DNA of 64,000 bases from Zanthoxylum bungeanum. Taxonomy: Eukaryota > Streptophyta > Magnoliopsida > Sapindales > Rutaceae. The position numbers were made by a program, and so were the translations under genes. The stretch lies in NCBI GenBank assembly GCA_019454045.1, contig SKCR01007778.1:1-64000 (forward strand), given 5' to 3'. Positions 45,029 through 54,515 of this stretch are shown one piece after another. Position 1 is the first letter of the stretch. Every line of letters starts with the position of its first letter. The notes under the pieces are model-generated. The model searched no databases. It was not told the origin of the DNA and worked only from the letters and a program-made list of their open reading frames with translations.

Positions 45029-46517
45029 CGACATCTATGTGGAATATGTTCTCCCTCTTGCTGATCACTCTCATCCTCAACAACTTGTGCTGTCAAAGCA
45101 CGCTTAACAACTAGGGATAGTTATCTAAAGGATGTTGCAGCTCTCTCGTGGTCATAGCATCTTCTAACTCCAGCATCTCATCCTCAACCTCATCATCTAA
45201 GAGTACACATCTCGCTCTTGTCAATCACTAAGGTGCGCCTATTGGGACATTGTGAGCATAGTGTCCCATGCCCAAACACTTGAAACACTTGGCATCCTTA
45301 GTTCTCGTAGCTGTACCCTCAGGTTTAGGTCTAGGCTTACTCGATTCTGCAACCTCTTTTCCCTTGCCACTAGGTTCGGCCCTAGGCTTGTTAAAGCCTC
45401 CACTGAAATCACCACTAGGCTTGTTAAAGCCTCCATCTCGCTTCTCATTTGGAACCCATTTCCCCTTCCAAGTTGAAGTAGTCTGAGTACCAAATCTGGA
45501 TGTGGCCTTCTTCTTGAGTTGCCTCTCTACCTTAATAGCCATGTGAAGCATGTCCTCCAAATCAACATAATGATGTAACTCCACCATGTTGGCAATCTCC
45601 CTATTTAAGCCTCCAAGAAACCGTGCCATAGTAGCCTCTGCATCCTCAACTACATTAGCCCTGATCATGGCAACTTCCATCTCTGTGTAGTAATCCTCAA
45701 CACTCTTGGTACCCTGATACATATGTTGTAGCTTCTGATACAACTCACGATAGTAATGGCTTGGAATGAACCTATTCCTCAAAAGACCTTTGAGTTCTTC
45801 CCAAGTCTGAACTGGTCTCTCATAGTTTTTTCTCCGAGTGGTAACAAGCTAATCCCACCATATCATGGCATAATCAGTAAACTCAATAGCTGCCAGATTG
45901 ATTTTCTTCTCATATGAGTAGTGATGGCAATTGAATATCAGCTCAATATTCTTCTCCCATTCCAAATAAGCCTCGGGATCATTCTTCCCTTGAAAGGTTG
46001 GTATCTTGATTTTAATACTACCTAGATCTCCATCTAAGTCCCCCCGTCTACCATAAACCCTTCGATCATAATCCCATCGCCTATCATCAAATGCACCTCT
46101 ATCATCAAATCGTCTATCCCTCCTATTATATCTCCCATCAAACCTCCTATCACACCCTCTAACAAATCCCCTACCATGCCTCCGATCTTGTCTAGGCTGA
46201 AACCTCTCCTCAACATCATCAAGATCATCAAAATCATCAAAGTCATTCTCGGCTTCTTCTTCATCTGATGGTATATGTTGCGGTGGTACTCGTCGTGGTG
46301 GCACATTATGAGGTGGTGGTACATTATGAGGTGGTAGTACATTATGAGGTGGTGGTACATTCTGTGGTAGTGGTGCTCTGGGAACACTGCCCGACTGAAT
46401 ACTCTCTACACTCTTGGACAACCTTTCCAATGCAGTATTCATATTCTCCATCATATCTATAAATTTTCTATCCATAGCTGCAAGCTTCTCATCGACGGTT
46501 AAACTAGCATCTGCCAT
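45029..46517 (-). pseudogene. B2 gag, cut by A4 at its protease border
   Basis: Start at MADASLTVDEK (46517), with an in-frame ATG upstream at 46550 (MLLLICLLSFD). Frames 45849-46550 and 45228-45782 cover the proline-rich segment (PPPHNVPPPHNV), the Asp-rich and Arg-rich parts, the capsid core (YLEWEKNIELIF, WWD) and the knuckle CFKCLGMGHY, after which the frame shifts at AHN. A stop separates the two frames near 45849. Compared with family A the Arg-rich part has extra GRGFVRGCDRRFDGRY-type units. It continues at 37690 beyond A4. Confidence 0.88.
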
Positions 46518-48226
46518 ATCAAAGCTCAACAAACAAATCAGTAATAACAAGAAAGTAATACGATATGTAAAATCCTCTCAAGCTCACAATCTCACTTGTT
46601 TACACTCATTATATCACTCCACTCGTGTTTGCACTCTATTGGCTTTTACCCGATACTGTGCTCACACTCACTGCCTTTTACCACTATTGAGTTCTTCCTC
46701 AATTCAATTACAAATCAACTAAATTCCCAGAATGGTCAACTAAGGTGTAGTCCACAAGCTAGCAGAAACACAATGTATATATAGAGCAGGTGGAATAAAG
46801 CAAATAAGATAAGTAATCACGGAGACTCAATCGAAAGAAACCTATAGCTAGAGTGCTCAGAATAAGAAAGAATGACGAGTTAGCTAAATGCAATAAATAA
46901 GCAAGCAAGCAATCAACGTGTTACTGAAGCAATCTCGTGGTCACTCGCTCTAGTGTTTGAGCTCACCTTTCTTTTCTTCTCACACACACTCACAAGTGTT
47001 TACACTCCAATAAAACACAATGAAGCACAAAGGATTTCGATTCGGCTATAACACAAATATAGTCTTTCAAGCTCAAACCAATACAAACCAAATCAAATAT
47101 CAATGTAACTCATGTAAAGCAATCCAATCAACTTGCAAATGGTCTAATCAAGCTAAGCACAATGCGACCAATTCTCTTTTTTTTTAAAAAAAAAAAAAAA
47201 AAAAACAAGTAGGTGACTCAGTTGCTTACGTAAGTAGCTTACAAGTAGGTCAAGTAAGCATATCAATTTGGTAATGGTAAGTTACTAACCAACTAAACAC
47301 TTTTTCCAACTAACTTGGTGATGCAGTAGCTTGCCTCTTCAAGCACCTCTTAAATGCAATGATGGCTGTGCAAGTTTCCATGTCAAGCTCATGAGTGCTT
47401 CCATTTTCAATGTCATGCTAATGATGGCTCACGCATTTACACTTGTTAATTCATGCTTCAACATAAGCACATCAAGCATCTTACTCACGGCAATATGTGT
47501 AACAAAGCAACCAGATTTGTCTCACAAAGTTAACAACACACAAGCTTATGTAAACTTCAAGAGTAAGTCACGGCCTCATCAATCCATAAGCATTTCATTT
47601 TGTTTCAACACTCAATCACTCAAATGCCTCACCACAACACTCAAACACACTTGATTTCCACACACTTCACAAGATTGCAACAACTTCACAAAGATTGCAA
47701 ACAAGCTAGTTCACACGCAAATGCTAGGAGTAATGAAGTGCAATCTGATTTTCCCAAAGTAGATATGAACAATACCTATTGAAAACAAGCTAAGTGACCT
47801 GGATATGGCAAGAACAAAGCAAGGGTGGTGATGGTTCTTCCTTGGCCGAATCTGACCTGAGGCATTTTTTTTTTTTTTGAAACTAATAAATTAATAACAA
47901 TGTTAAACGTGTCCTAGTAACATAGAATTAATTAACAACTAAACACTTGATTCAAGCAAAGAAAACCAAATCCCCAATTTTGACCTAAGTAGCCAAAGAT
48001 TAACTCAAAGAAATACTCATGATCAATCAAAAACACTCAAGGGAAGAATGTTATTCATGCTATTTTGATCACAAATCAACAAGAATCAGCAAGAAACAGC
48101 AAGATCCTACAATGGCTGAATCAAGATAGAAGTAAAACCTTGATGCCGAAACTAAATCAACAAAGAACAAAGATGAAAACAAAATCAAACAATACACAAA
48201 GTAGGAAAATCAGACCTTGGAACCCT
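46518..48226 (-). other. B2 leader, no gene
   Basis: A 1.7-kb noncoding leader between PBS and gag. The first 250 bases next to gag resemble the family A leader (GTGTTTGCACTCTATTGGCTTTTACCCGATACTG region). The rest is different: a T9-A24 inverted homopolymer pair near 47178-47206 that could form a hairpin, AGCTTAC/AAGTAGGT-like short repeats, and no TCTGATTTCAGA array. Short open frames here (47331-47782) have no recognisable homology. Confidence 0.72.
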
Positions 48227-48240
48227 GAGCTCTGATACCA
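48227..48240 (-). other. B2 primer binding site
   Basis: On the minus strand TGGTATCAGAGCTC, the normal initiator tRNA-Met form, two bases from the LTR. It contrasts with the family A site, which has an additional T. Confidence 0.88.
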
Positions 48241-48242
48241 AA

Positions 48243-49219
48243 TGACAAGAAACTCACTTGGGTTGGAAACCAAGCAAACCCACAAGCATTTTTCTCAAAA
48301 CCCCAAGAACTTTGAATACTGATTTTGTAGGAACAAAACCCAACCAAGATCAGCCCCTAACCACCATGAAACTCACGTCCATGATAACCACAAGCATGAA
48401 ATCAGATTGTATTTTGCTAGCAATGGAGACGTCACTAAGTTGCCAAGCTTAGATAAGTCAATTTGAACTTGAAAAGGGGAATCCCTCCCTCAACAAGGTT
48501 TTGGCCATAGCCATGGAAAGCTCGAAGCTTTTCTCTCTTTCAAAATTCTGTATATTACGTTGTTGTTGATAAAATTACGAAGGAGAGTTATATAGTTAGG
48601 GTTACAAAAGAGTAAAAAGGCTAAAATGACCCTAGAGTTAAAATTATCAAAAGCCCTTAGTCAAGCACCTCAACCACGACCATTAAGGTCCTTTTGCACC
48701 TAAATAAACTTAAAACAAAGATTAGAATCTAATCTCACTTAAGCTAATTGAGGTGCTTACACGCTATAGTAAATTGACGTGCTTCCGGCTAAGTACAAAT
48801 CTAAGCATAATTAAGCCTAATGGCATAGTCAACCATGCTAATTACATCATAAATAAAGTCAAAATATCGAGCACAAATGACAAAAATGCCCCCATTTGGC
48901 CGAATTCAACATAGTCCCAAAATGGGTGAAATCGGGTCAAAAGGGTGCTGATGCTGAAGCTACTCTGCTATGCTTCAGTCTGAGCTGATTTGGGTCAAAT
49001 GAAATAGCTTGGGGACCTCTCTGGTTATGCCCATATGTGTCTCTGGTGTGCACTTGACTTGGTTGCTGCAACTGGTCACATAGCTCTGAGCTAGTCCCGC
49101 AAAGGCCTCTCCGATCTTCTTTGCTCTTTGGCGTGTGGCCCTATTGGCAACTGTATGGGTTCTTCCAAGTTGTTAGCTACATTCTGTAATGTTTCTCTGG
49201 TGTGGTTGGACTCATGTCA
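48243..49219 (-). repeat. B2 5' LTR
   Basis: A 977-bp LTR matching 33489-34436 and solo LTR B1. The right flank TCGCT is the target duplication. Confidence 0.94.
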
Positions 49220-49234
49220 TCGCTTTTCTTGCAT
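49220..49234 (-). mobile_element. C1: 15-bp segment between B2 and LINE-2
   Basis: TCGCTTTTCTTGCAT continues the C1 RNase H sequence (on the plus strand family C reads GGTCGCTTTTCTTGCATAAGAAC). The first five bases are the B2 target duplication. C1 resumes after LINE-2 with AAGAATCACTCC, so the two insertions lie 10 bp apart. Confidence 0.82.
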
Positions 49235-49392
49235 ACTCAGAAGACCGAATAACAATAACATCCACATCCGAGGGGTTCCAACATACCCAAATTCTTCCAA
49301 AATGAACAACACCTGATTGATAAACAAACTTCCAAGAATGATTAATAGCACGAGACACATGTAGAAGATTACCATCCTTAACTTTAGTCAGA
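49235..49392 (-). pseudogene. Inverted LINE endonuclease fragment
   Basis: On the minus strand this encodes TKVKDGNLLHVSRAINHSWKFV and GRIWVCWNPSDVDVIVI, matching the endonuclease of LINE-1 (about 19310-19465). It points opposite to LINE-2, at whose 5' end it lies. The endonuclease is the domain missing from LINE-2. Confidence 0.82.
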
Positions 49393-49423
49393 GTGTTAGC
49401 AATACAAATACGGTGGATAGCGT

Positions 49424-49797
49424 ATGCTCTCAATTTTGGGCGATTCGCGTCTTCTTCGTCGTACTTGGATCTCTTTGGTCTTCTACCAAATTGATCATCG
49501 TGATTTTTTAAATCATTTGTTTCTCTATTATCGGTTCTAGTCATCTACTTTTCTGATTTCCCAGTTTTGTTTTCAATTTACCGGTTTAAATCTCGTCTTC
49601 TCCCCTCTAAAACTTTCAGATCTATCTCCAGATCTAAACTTTCATCCCTCTTTCCCTGTCTTTCAGATCTCCCCTGTTTCGTTTTCGTATACCCTTTCTC
49701 TTACCCTCGTCTTTCCTCTCCTGTTTACCCCTCTCACCCGTCACGCTGTCTCTTTTCCCGTTTGTGCTCGTCTTGCGTCGCCTGTGCTGCTTCCCCC
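49424..49797 (+). other. LINE-2 5' UTR
   Basis: It aligns with the LINE-1 5' end (shared ATGCTCTCAA, GGCGATTC, TTTGGTCTTCTACCAAA), so the element's natural 5' end is probably near 49424. It becomes pyrimidine-rich before the ORF1 ATG at 49798. Confidence 0.65.
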
Positions 49798-51145
49798 ATG
49801 CCTCCTTCAGGTGTGCCGTGTGTGGGGCCGCGCCTCCTTGGTACTGGCCGGTTGGCTGTTAGGTCTGTCCGGGAGGTTGCTTCCGGTCTGCACGTCCCTG
49901 TGCCGACGGTTGAGCCTGATTCTGTAGGTGGTTCTCCAGGAAACACTGCCTCTGATTTTGGCGTCCCCTCTGCGGCTGTCTGTGTTGTTGCCAGCTCTGG
50001 TGTTGGCGATCTGTCTTCTCCTCTGGACAGAATGGTTGTAGACACTGATTTGATTGTGGAGAAATTGGTCTCGTGTGGTGAGAATGCCCGTGCTTGTGAG
50101 CCAAGAAATGCCGTAGTTGTTTGTGGTGTTGATCGTTCTGGTTCTGGTGTTGGTGTTCAGTGCCCTCATTTGGACAAAATGGTTGTACCTGCTGATTTGG
50201 GTGTGGATTTGGCTTTAGGGGTGAGTCTGCTAGTGCCCGTGTGCCTTGTAATGTCGTAGGTGTTGTCCCTGATGTTTTGAATTTTCAGTCTGGCCCTGGT
50301 GCTCAGTCTGAGTTGAGTGCTGTCTCTGTTTCTGAAGCCGGTGAGGGAGTTGTGGTTTCTGTTCCTGTACTTTGTGGTGTTGGAGCTGCTAATGGGCGTT
50401 TGATTGAGTCTGGATTGAATGTATCCTCTGGTTGTATGGCTGGTCATGGTACTTCTGGCGGTTCTGATGGCAGCCTAATTTCTGGGGAGATTGAGGTTAA
50501 GAATGGCTTGAATATTGATGCTAGTATTCCTAGTTCTGAACTGGTTGGTTGTAATTCTGATGGTAAGGCTGCTATGGATGCTGGTACTGTTGGTTTTGGT
50601 CATGGCAGGAAGTCTTTTTGTGATGCTAATGGTGTGACTGGTAGATTGAGTGAAGTGAACCGTAGTGTTTCTGCTGGTAGAGCCTCATTGAACCCTGATT
50701 TTATGAAAGATGGTACTGTGAGGCAGAATGGTGGCTTAGGTGTGAGTCATGTTGCTTTGCCTGAAGCTTCTGTAGCTGCTGCAGGGAGTTGTCTTGGGGG
50801 CCCTAAGAGTTATGCCTCTGCTTTGAATGGTGCTATTGGAGTTGACAATCTCGATTCGTCTTTTGCTTCCACAGCTTTACATTATGTCAAACCTGATATT
50901 ATTGATGGTAAAGTTGTTGTATGCCCTCCAGCAGAAGTTTTGGAAGTTGCAGAGCTCCCTCAAAGGAAAATTCCCTTTAAATTCTTTCAGTTTTGGGTGG
51001 ATCATCCTGATTTTCTTTCTGTTGTGGCTAGGGCTTGGGATATTGATGTTCATGGTACTCCAATGTTCCGGTTATGTTGTAAGCTAAAGAATGTTAAAGC
51101 AGCTTTGAAGAAATTTAATGTTGAGCATTTCTCTAAAATTCTTGT
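49798..51145 (+). pseudogene. LINE-2 ORF1 N-terminus fused to ORF2 linker
   Basis: Start at MPPSGVPCVGPRLLG, equivalent to the LINE-1 ORF1 start. The frame 49567-50259 shifts near 50240 into 50241-51224. The sequence is Gly/Val/Ser-rich up to IDGKVVVCPPAEVLE (about 50938), then continues in frame as VAELPQRKIPFKFF, which in LINE-3 lies in ORF2 after the endonuclease. The ORF1 knuckle region and the endonuclease are therefore deleted and the two ORFs fused without a stop. The fused frame is lost near 51145 (a small indel at FSKI). Confidence 0.82.
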
Positions 51146-51151
51146 CGTGTT

Positions 51152-53882
51152 TTGGAGATCAGGAAGGAGTTGGATAGAGTTCAATGTGCTTTACAGGACT
51201 TCCCTAGTGACCCTGCTCTGTTAGCTGAGGAAGCTTGTCTTTCAGTGAGTTATGGTGATTTGAGTCGGGCTGAAGAAGGCTTTAATAGACAGAAATCTCG
51301 AGTTCAGTGGCTTAACCTTGGGGATCAGAATTCTAAGTTCTTCTTTACCGCTATGAAGAGTTTTCATGGCCGTAGTAAGGTTATTTCTATTACTAAAGAG
51401 GATGGTACCCGAGTGGAGGAAGATGCTTTGGTTAGAGATGAGATTGTTTCCTTTTTTGAGTCCCTTTTGGTCCTCAGCATCGTCAGCAGGATTTTGATAG
51501 GGTGACCCTCCATTCTGCCATTACTAGACATGTGACTGAGGAGCAGAGTATGGCTCTTTCTCGTGAGGTTGAGGATGAGGAGATTAAGGCTGTTTTGTTC
51601 GGGCTGAAAGACAATAAGCTCCAGGTCCGGATGGGTTTAATTCGGGTTTCTTTAAGAAGTGTTGGAATATTGTGGGGGATGATGTCTTATGTGCTATTCA
51701 TTCATTCTTTTCTTCTGGACGTCTTTTGAGGCAGGTAAATGCTACATCCATTGCTCTGATTCCTAAGATTCCTAACCCTTCCCAGGTTAAGGATTATAGG
51801 CCCATTTCTTGCTGTAACACCATTTACAAGTGCATTGCTAAGCTAATTGCGAACAGAATTAAGGTCATTCTCCCTTCAGTGATCAGTCAGAATCAATCTG
51901 CTTTTGTCGAGGGAAGGCGTATTAGCGACAATATTCTCTTATGTCAGGAATTGGTTCGGAATTATCACCGGAATGGCGGTTCCCCGAGGTGTGCTCTTAA
52001 GATAGACTTGATGAAAGCTTATGACACTGTTCGTTGGGATTTTTTGGTTGAGGTTCTGAGGACTGTTGGTATTCCTGAGAGGATGGTGGGTTGGATTCAG
52101 GAGTGTATGACTACTACGAGATTCTCTGTTTCTATTAATGGTGAGCTGAATGGATTTTTCTCTGGGGGTCGTGGGTTGCGACAAGGTGATCCTATGTCTC
52201 CTTATCTCTTTGTTTTGGCTATGGAAGTTTTATCAGGCCTTCTTCGTAATATGGCTACTGATCCGGGATTCCAGTTCCACTGGCGGTGTTCAAAGGACCG
52301 TCTTACTCATCTCTGTTTTGCAGATGACCTTATGATTTTTTGTAAAGCAGATGCATCCTCTGTTTCTTTGATCAAGGATTGTATTGGGCAGTTCAGTGGT
52401 TTATCAGGTTTAATTCCGAATCCAGCTAAGAGTCATCTCTTCTCTTCTGGCATCTCTCTTTCTATGCAAGACCATCTGCGAGATGTGTTGAGATTCCAGG
52501 TGGGGACTCTTCCTGTGAGGTATTTGGGGGTTCCTTTGATCTCTACTAATCTTAGGGCCTCTGACTGTGCTTCTCTTGTGGATCGTATTGTTATGCGTGC
52601 TAAAAGTTGGAGTTGTAAGTTTCTCTCTTATGCAGGTCGGCTCCAGCTTATAAAGTCTGTTTTGTTCTCCATTCAAGTTTATTGGTCCTCTTTATTTATT
52701 CTTCCTAAGTCAGTGATTAGGAAGGTGGAGACTATCCTTCGTTCTTTCCTTTGGAAGGGTAGTGCGCTTATCACTACTGGGGCTAGAGTAGCTTGGAGCA
52801 AAATTTGTTTACCTCTTAAGGAGGGGGGTCTGGGTATAAAGAGTCTAGAAGCTTGGAATAGAGCAGCTATTGTCAAGCATATTTGGTTTCTCTGTTCTGG
52901 TCAGGTTTCATCTTGGTCTACTTGGGTTTACTCTTATTTGCTGAGGGGGAGAAGTTTTTGGGAGATCCCTCGTCCTTCTGATTACTCTTGGAGTTGGCGT
53001 AAGATTTTGGAGCTTCGTTCTTGGTCCCGTCGGCGGATGCGAGTGAGTATTGGGAATGGTGAGTCGACTTTATTGTGGTTTGATAATTGGCATCCTATAG
53101 GCCCGATTGAGTACTCATTGGGCGAGAGAGTGATTTATGATTCTGGCTTGGATAGGATGGCGACAGTTGCTTCCATTATCTCTGATTCTGCTTGGCATTG
53201 GCCCCCTTCTAGATCTGCTGCTCTTGTTGATCTGGCTCAGACTCACCTTCCGTCTCCTTCTAGTTTGAGGGAAGATATGCTGGTTTGGGAAGATGATAGA
53301 CATGGGAAATTTTCTGTGGATTGTGCCTGGAATGCTTTGAGGTCGAGGAGACCCGAGATGCCTTGGTCCAGAGTTGTCTGGTTCCGAAAATCTATTCCCC
53401 GCCATTCTTTTCTTCTTTGGATGTCCATTCAGGGAGGCCTGTGTACTCAGGACAGTCTAATGAAATTTGGTATATCCTCTTGCTCGCGGTGTATCATTTG
53501 TGGTTGTTCGAATGAGGACATCGATCATCTTTTATTTCAGTGCCTCTTTTCATTGAGGGTTTGGTCGTCTGTGTTAGCCATGTGTGGTTTAGACTGGAGC
53601 TGTCGAGATTGGCGCCAAACTGTTGAGTGGCTTTGTCAGTTCTCTGGTGCCTCTTTATATCATCTTCTGGTTCGTCTGTCCTTTGCAGCGTCAGTTTACC
53701 ATATATGGAGGGAGAGGAATGCTCGCACTCATGATATGCCTCTTAGGCCAGTTTCTGTTCTTCTATATGATATTGTTTTTGATGTTCGGAATCGTGTTAG
53801 TTCTTTACGTAAGGTGACTCCATCTTATGACAATATATGGCTTCACCTATCGTGGCACTTGCCCGATGACATCTTTAGTTGA
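51152..53882 (+). pseudogene. LINE-2 ORF2: reverse transcriptase and zinc-finger end
   Basis: After two shifted pieces (51152-51505 and 51502-51729) a long frame runs from 51672 to the TGA at 53880-53882, 736 codons. RT motifs are intact: KDYRPISCC, NQSAFVEGRRISDN, KIDLMKAYDTVRWDF, the RQGDPMSPYLF box and the catalytic FADD at residues 216-219 (52317-52328). The C-terminal zf-RVT-like part shows WFRKSIPRHSFLLWMSIQG and CSRCIICGCSNEDIDHLLFQC. The enzyme would copy LINE RNA at a nicked target. Without the endonuclease and with a broken upstream frame it is unlikely to act on its own. Confidence 0.92.
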
Positions 53883-53997
53883 TCTTTTGTAGCCGTTTGG
53901 CTTTCTTCTTGGAGGGCTTGTCCTCTCTAGTTCCTGGGGGATGCCCCTTTGCTCTTGTATAGTTTTCTTTTGGTTATAATACTTACCTTATCCAAAA
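53883..53997 (+). other. LINE-2 3' UTR and A tail
   Basis: About 110 bases ending TTACCTTATCC plus six A. The same tail occurs at 19677-19799 and at the LINE-3 start (54385-54513), which defines the family's 3' end. Confidence 0.88.
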
Positions 53998-54384
53998 AAG
54001 AATCACTCCTATGCCTAATTCGGATGCATCACACTCAATCTCATATGTCTTCTCAAAGTTTGGTAGTGCCAGACTAGTGCACTGCACAACTTCATTTTCA
54101 GATCTTGGAATGCATACTCTTGGTCTTCACCCCATTTGAAGCCAACAGTCTTCTTCACTACTTCAGTCAGTGGTGCTGCAATACTACTGAAGTCTTTAAC
54201 AAATCTACGATAGAAGCTTGCTAATCCATGGAAGCTTCTGTCTTCTGTCACCGTTGTTGGTGTTGGCCAATCTTAAATTGCCTTCACCTTTTCCAAATCT
54301 ACCCCGATGCCATATGCACTCACAACAAATCCAAGGAAGATAATTCTATTATAAAAAAGTGCACTTATCAATGTTAGCATACAA
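53998..54384 (-). mobile_element. C1: RT/RNase H segment between LINE-2 and LINE-3
   Basis: On the minus strand it encodes the RT end and RNase H start ([24 protein letters not shown], frame 54015-54251, and [21 protein letters not shown]). It matches C2 60586-60975. At 54384 it meets the LINE-3 A tail, at a site that reads GCATACAGTTTTT in C2, so part of the T run may belong to the target. Confidence 0.86.
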
Positions 54385-54515
54385 TTTTTTTTTTTTGGAT
54401 AAAGTAAATGTATAACCAAAAGAAAACTATACAAGAGCAAAGGGGCATACCCCATACAACTAGAGAGGACAGGCCCTCCTAGAAGAAAAGCCGAAAGGTT
54501 ACAAGCAAAAGGAGA

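Larger units (their letters stand above)
33489..49219 (-). mobile_element. B2: family B gypsy element interrupted by A4
   Basis: Minus-strand element with both LTRs (33489-34436 and 48243-49219) and a perfect 5-bp duplication TCGCT (33484-33488 and 49220-49224) in C1. Without A4 it is about 8.4 kb. Internal order: PBS, a 1.7-kb leader, gag, protease (split by A4), RT, RNase H, integrase, PPT, LTR. The proteins are close relatives of family A, but the leader and LTRs are distinct. Confidence 0.93.
49235..53997 (+). mobile_element. LINE-2: rearranged L1-type element with open RT
   Basis: Plus-strand LINE inserted in C1. From the left: a short inverted endonuclease-coding piece (49235-49392), a poorly assigned 30 bp, 5' UTR (about 49424-49797), ORF1, a direct ORF1-to-ORF2 junction that lacks the ORF1 end and most of the endonuclease, the RT with its zinc-finger end, a 3' UTR and a short A tail. 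The C1 sequence on each side (TTGCAT and AAGAATC) joins without duplicated or lost bases, so no target duplication is visible. Confidence 0.87.

Noticed and set aside
47331..47782. Open frames of 107 and 60 codons as possible small host genes.
   Set aside because: They lie within the B2 leader between PBS and gag, overlap each other, and show no motif.
50241..51224. 327-codon frame as a host Gly/Val-rich protein gene.
   Set aside because: It aligns with LINE ORF1 (LINE-1 and LINE-3) and then with LINE ORF2, and is followed by LINE RT.
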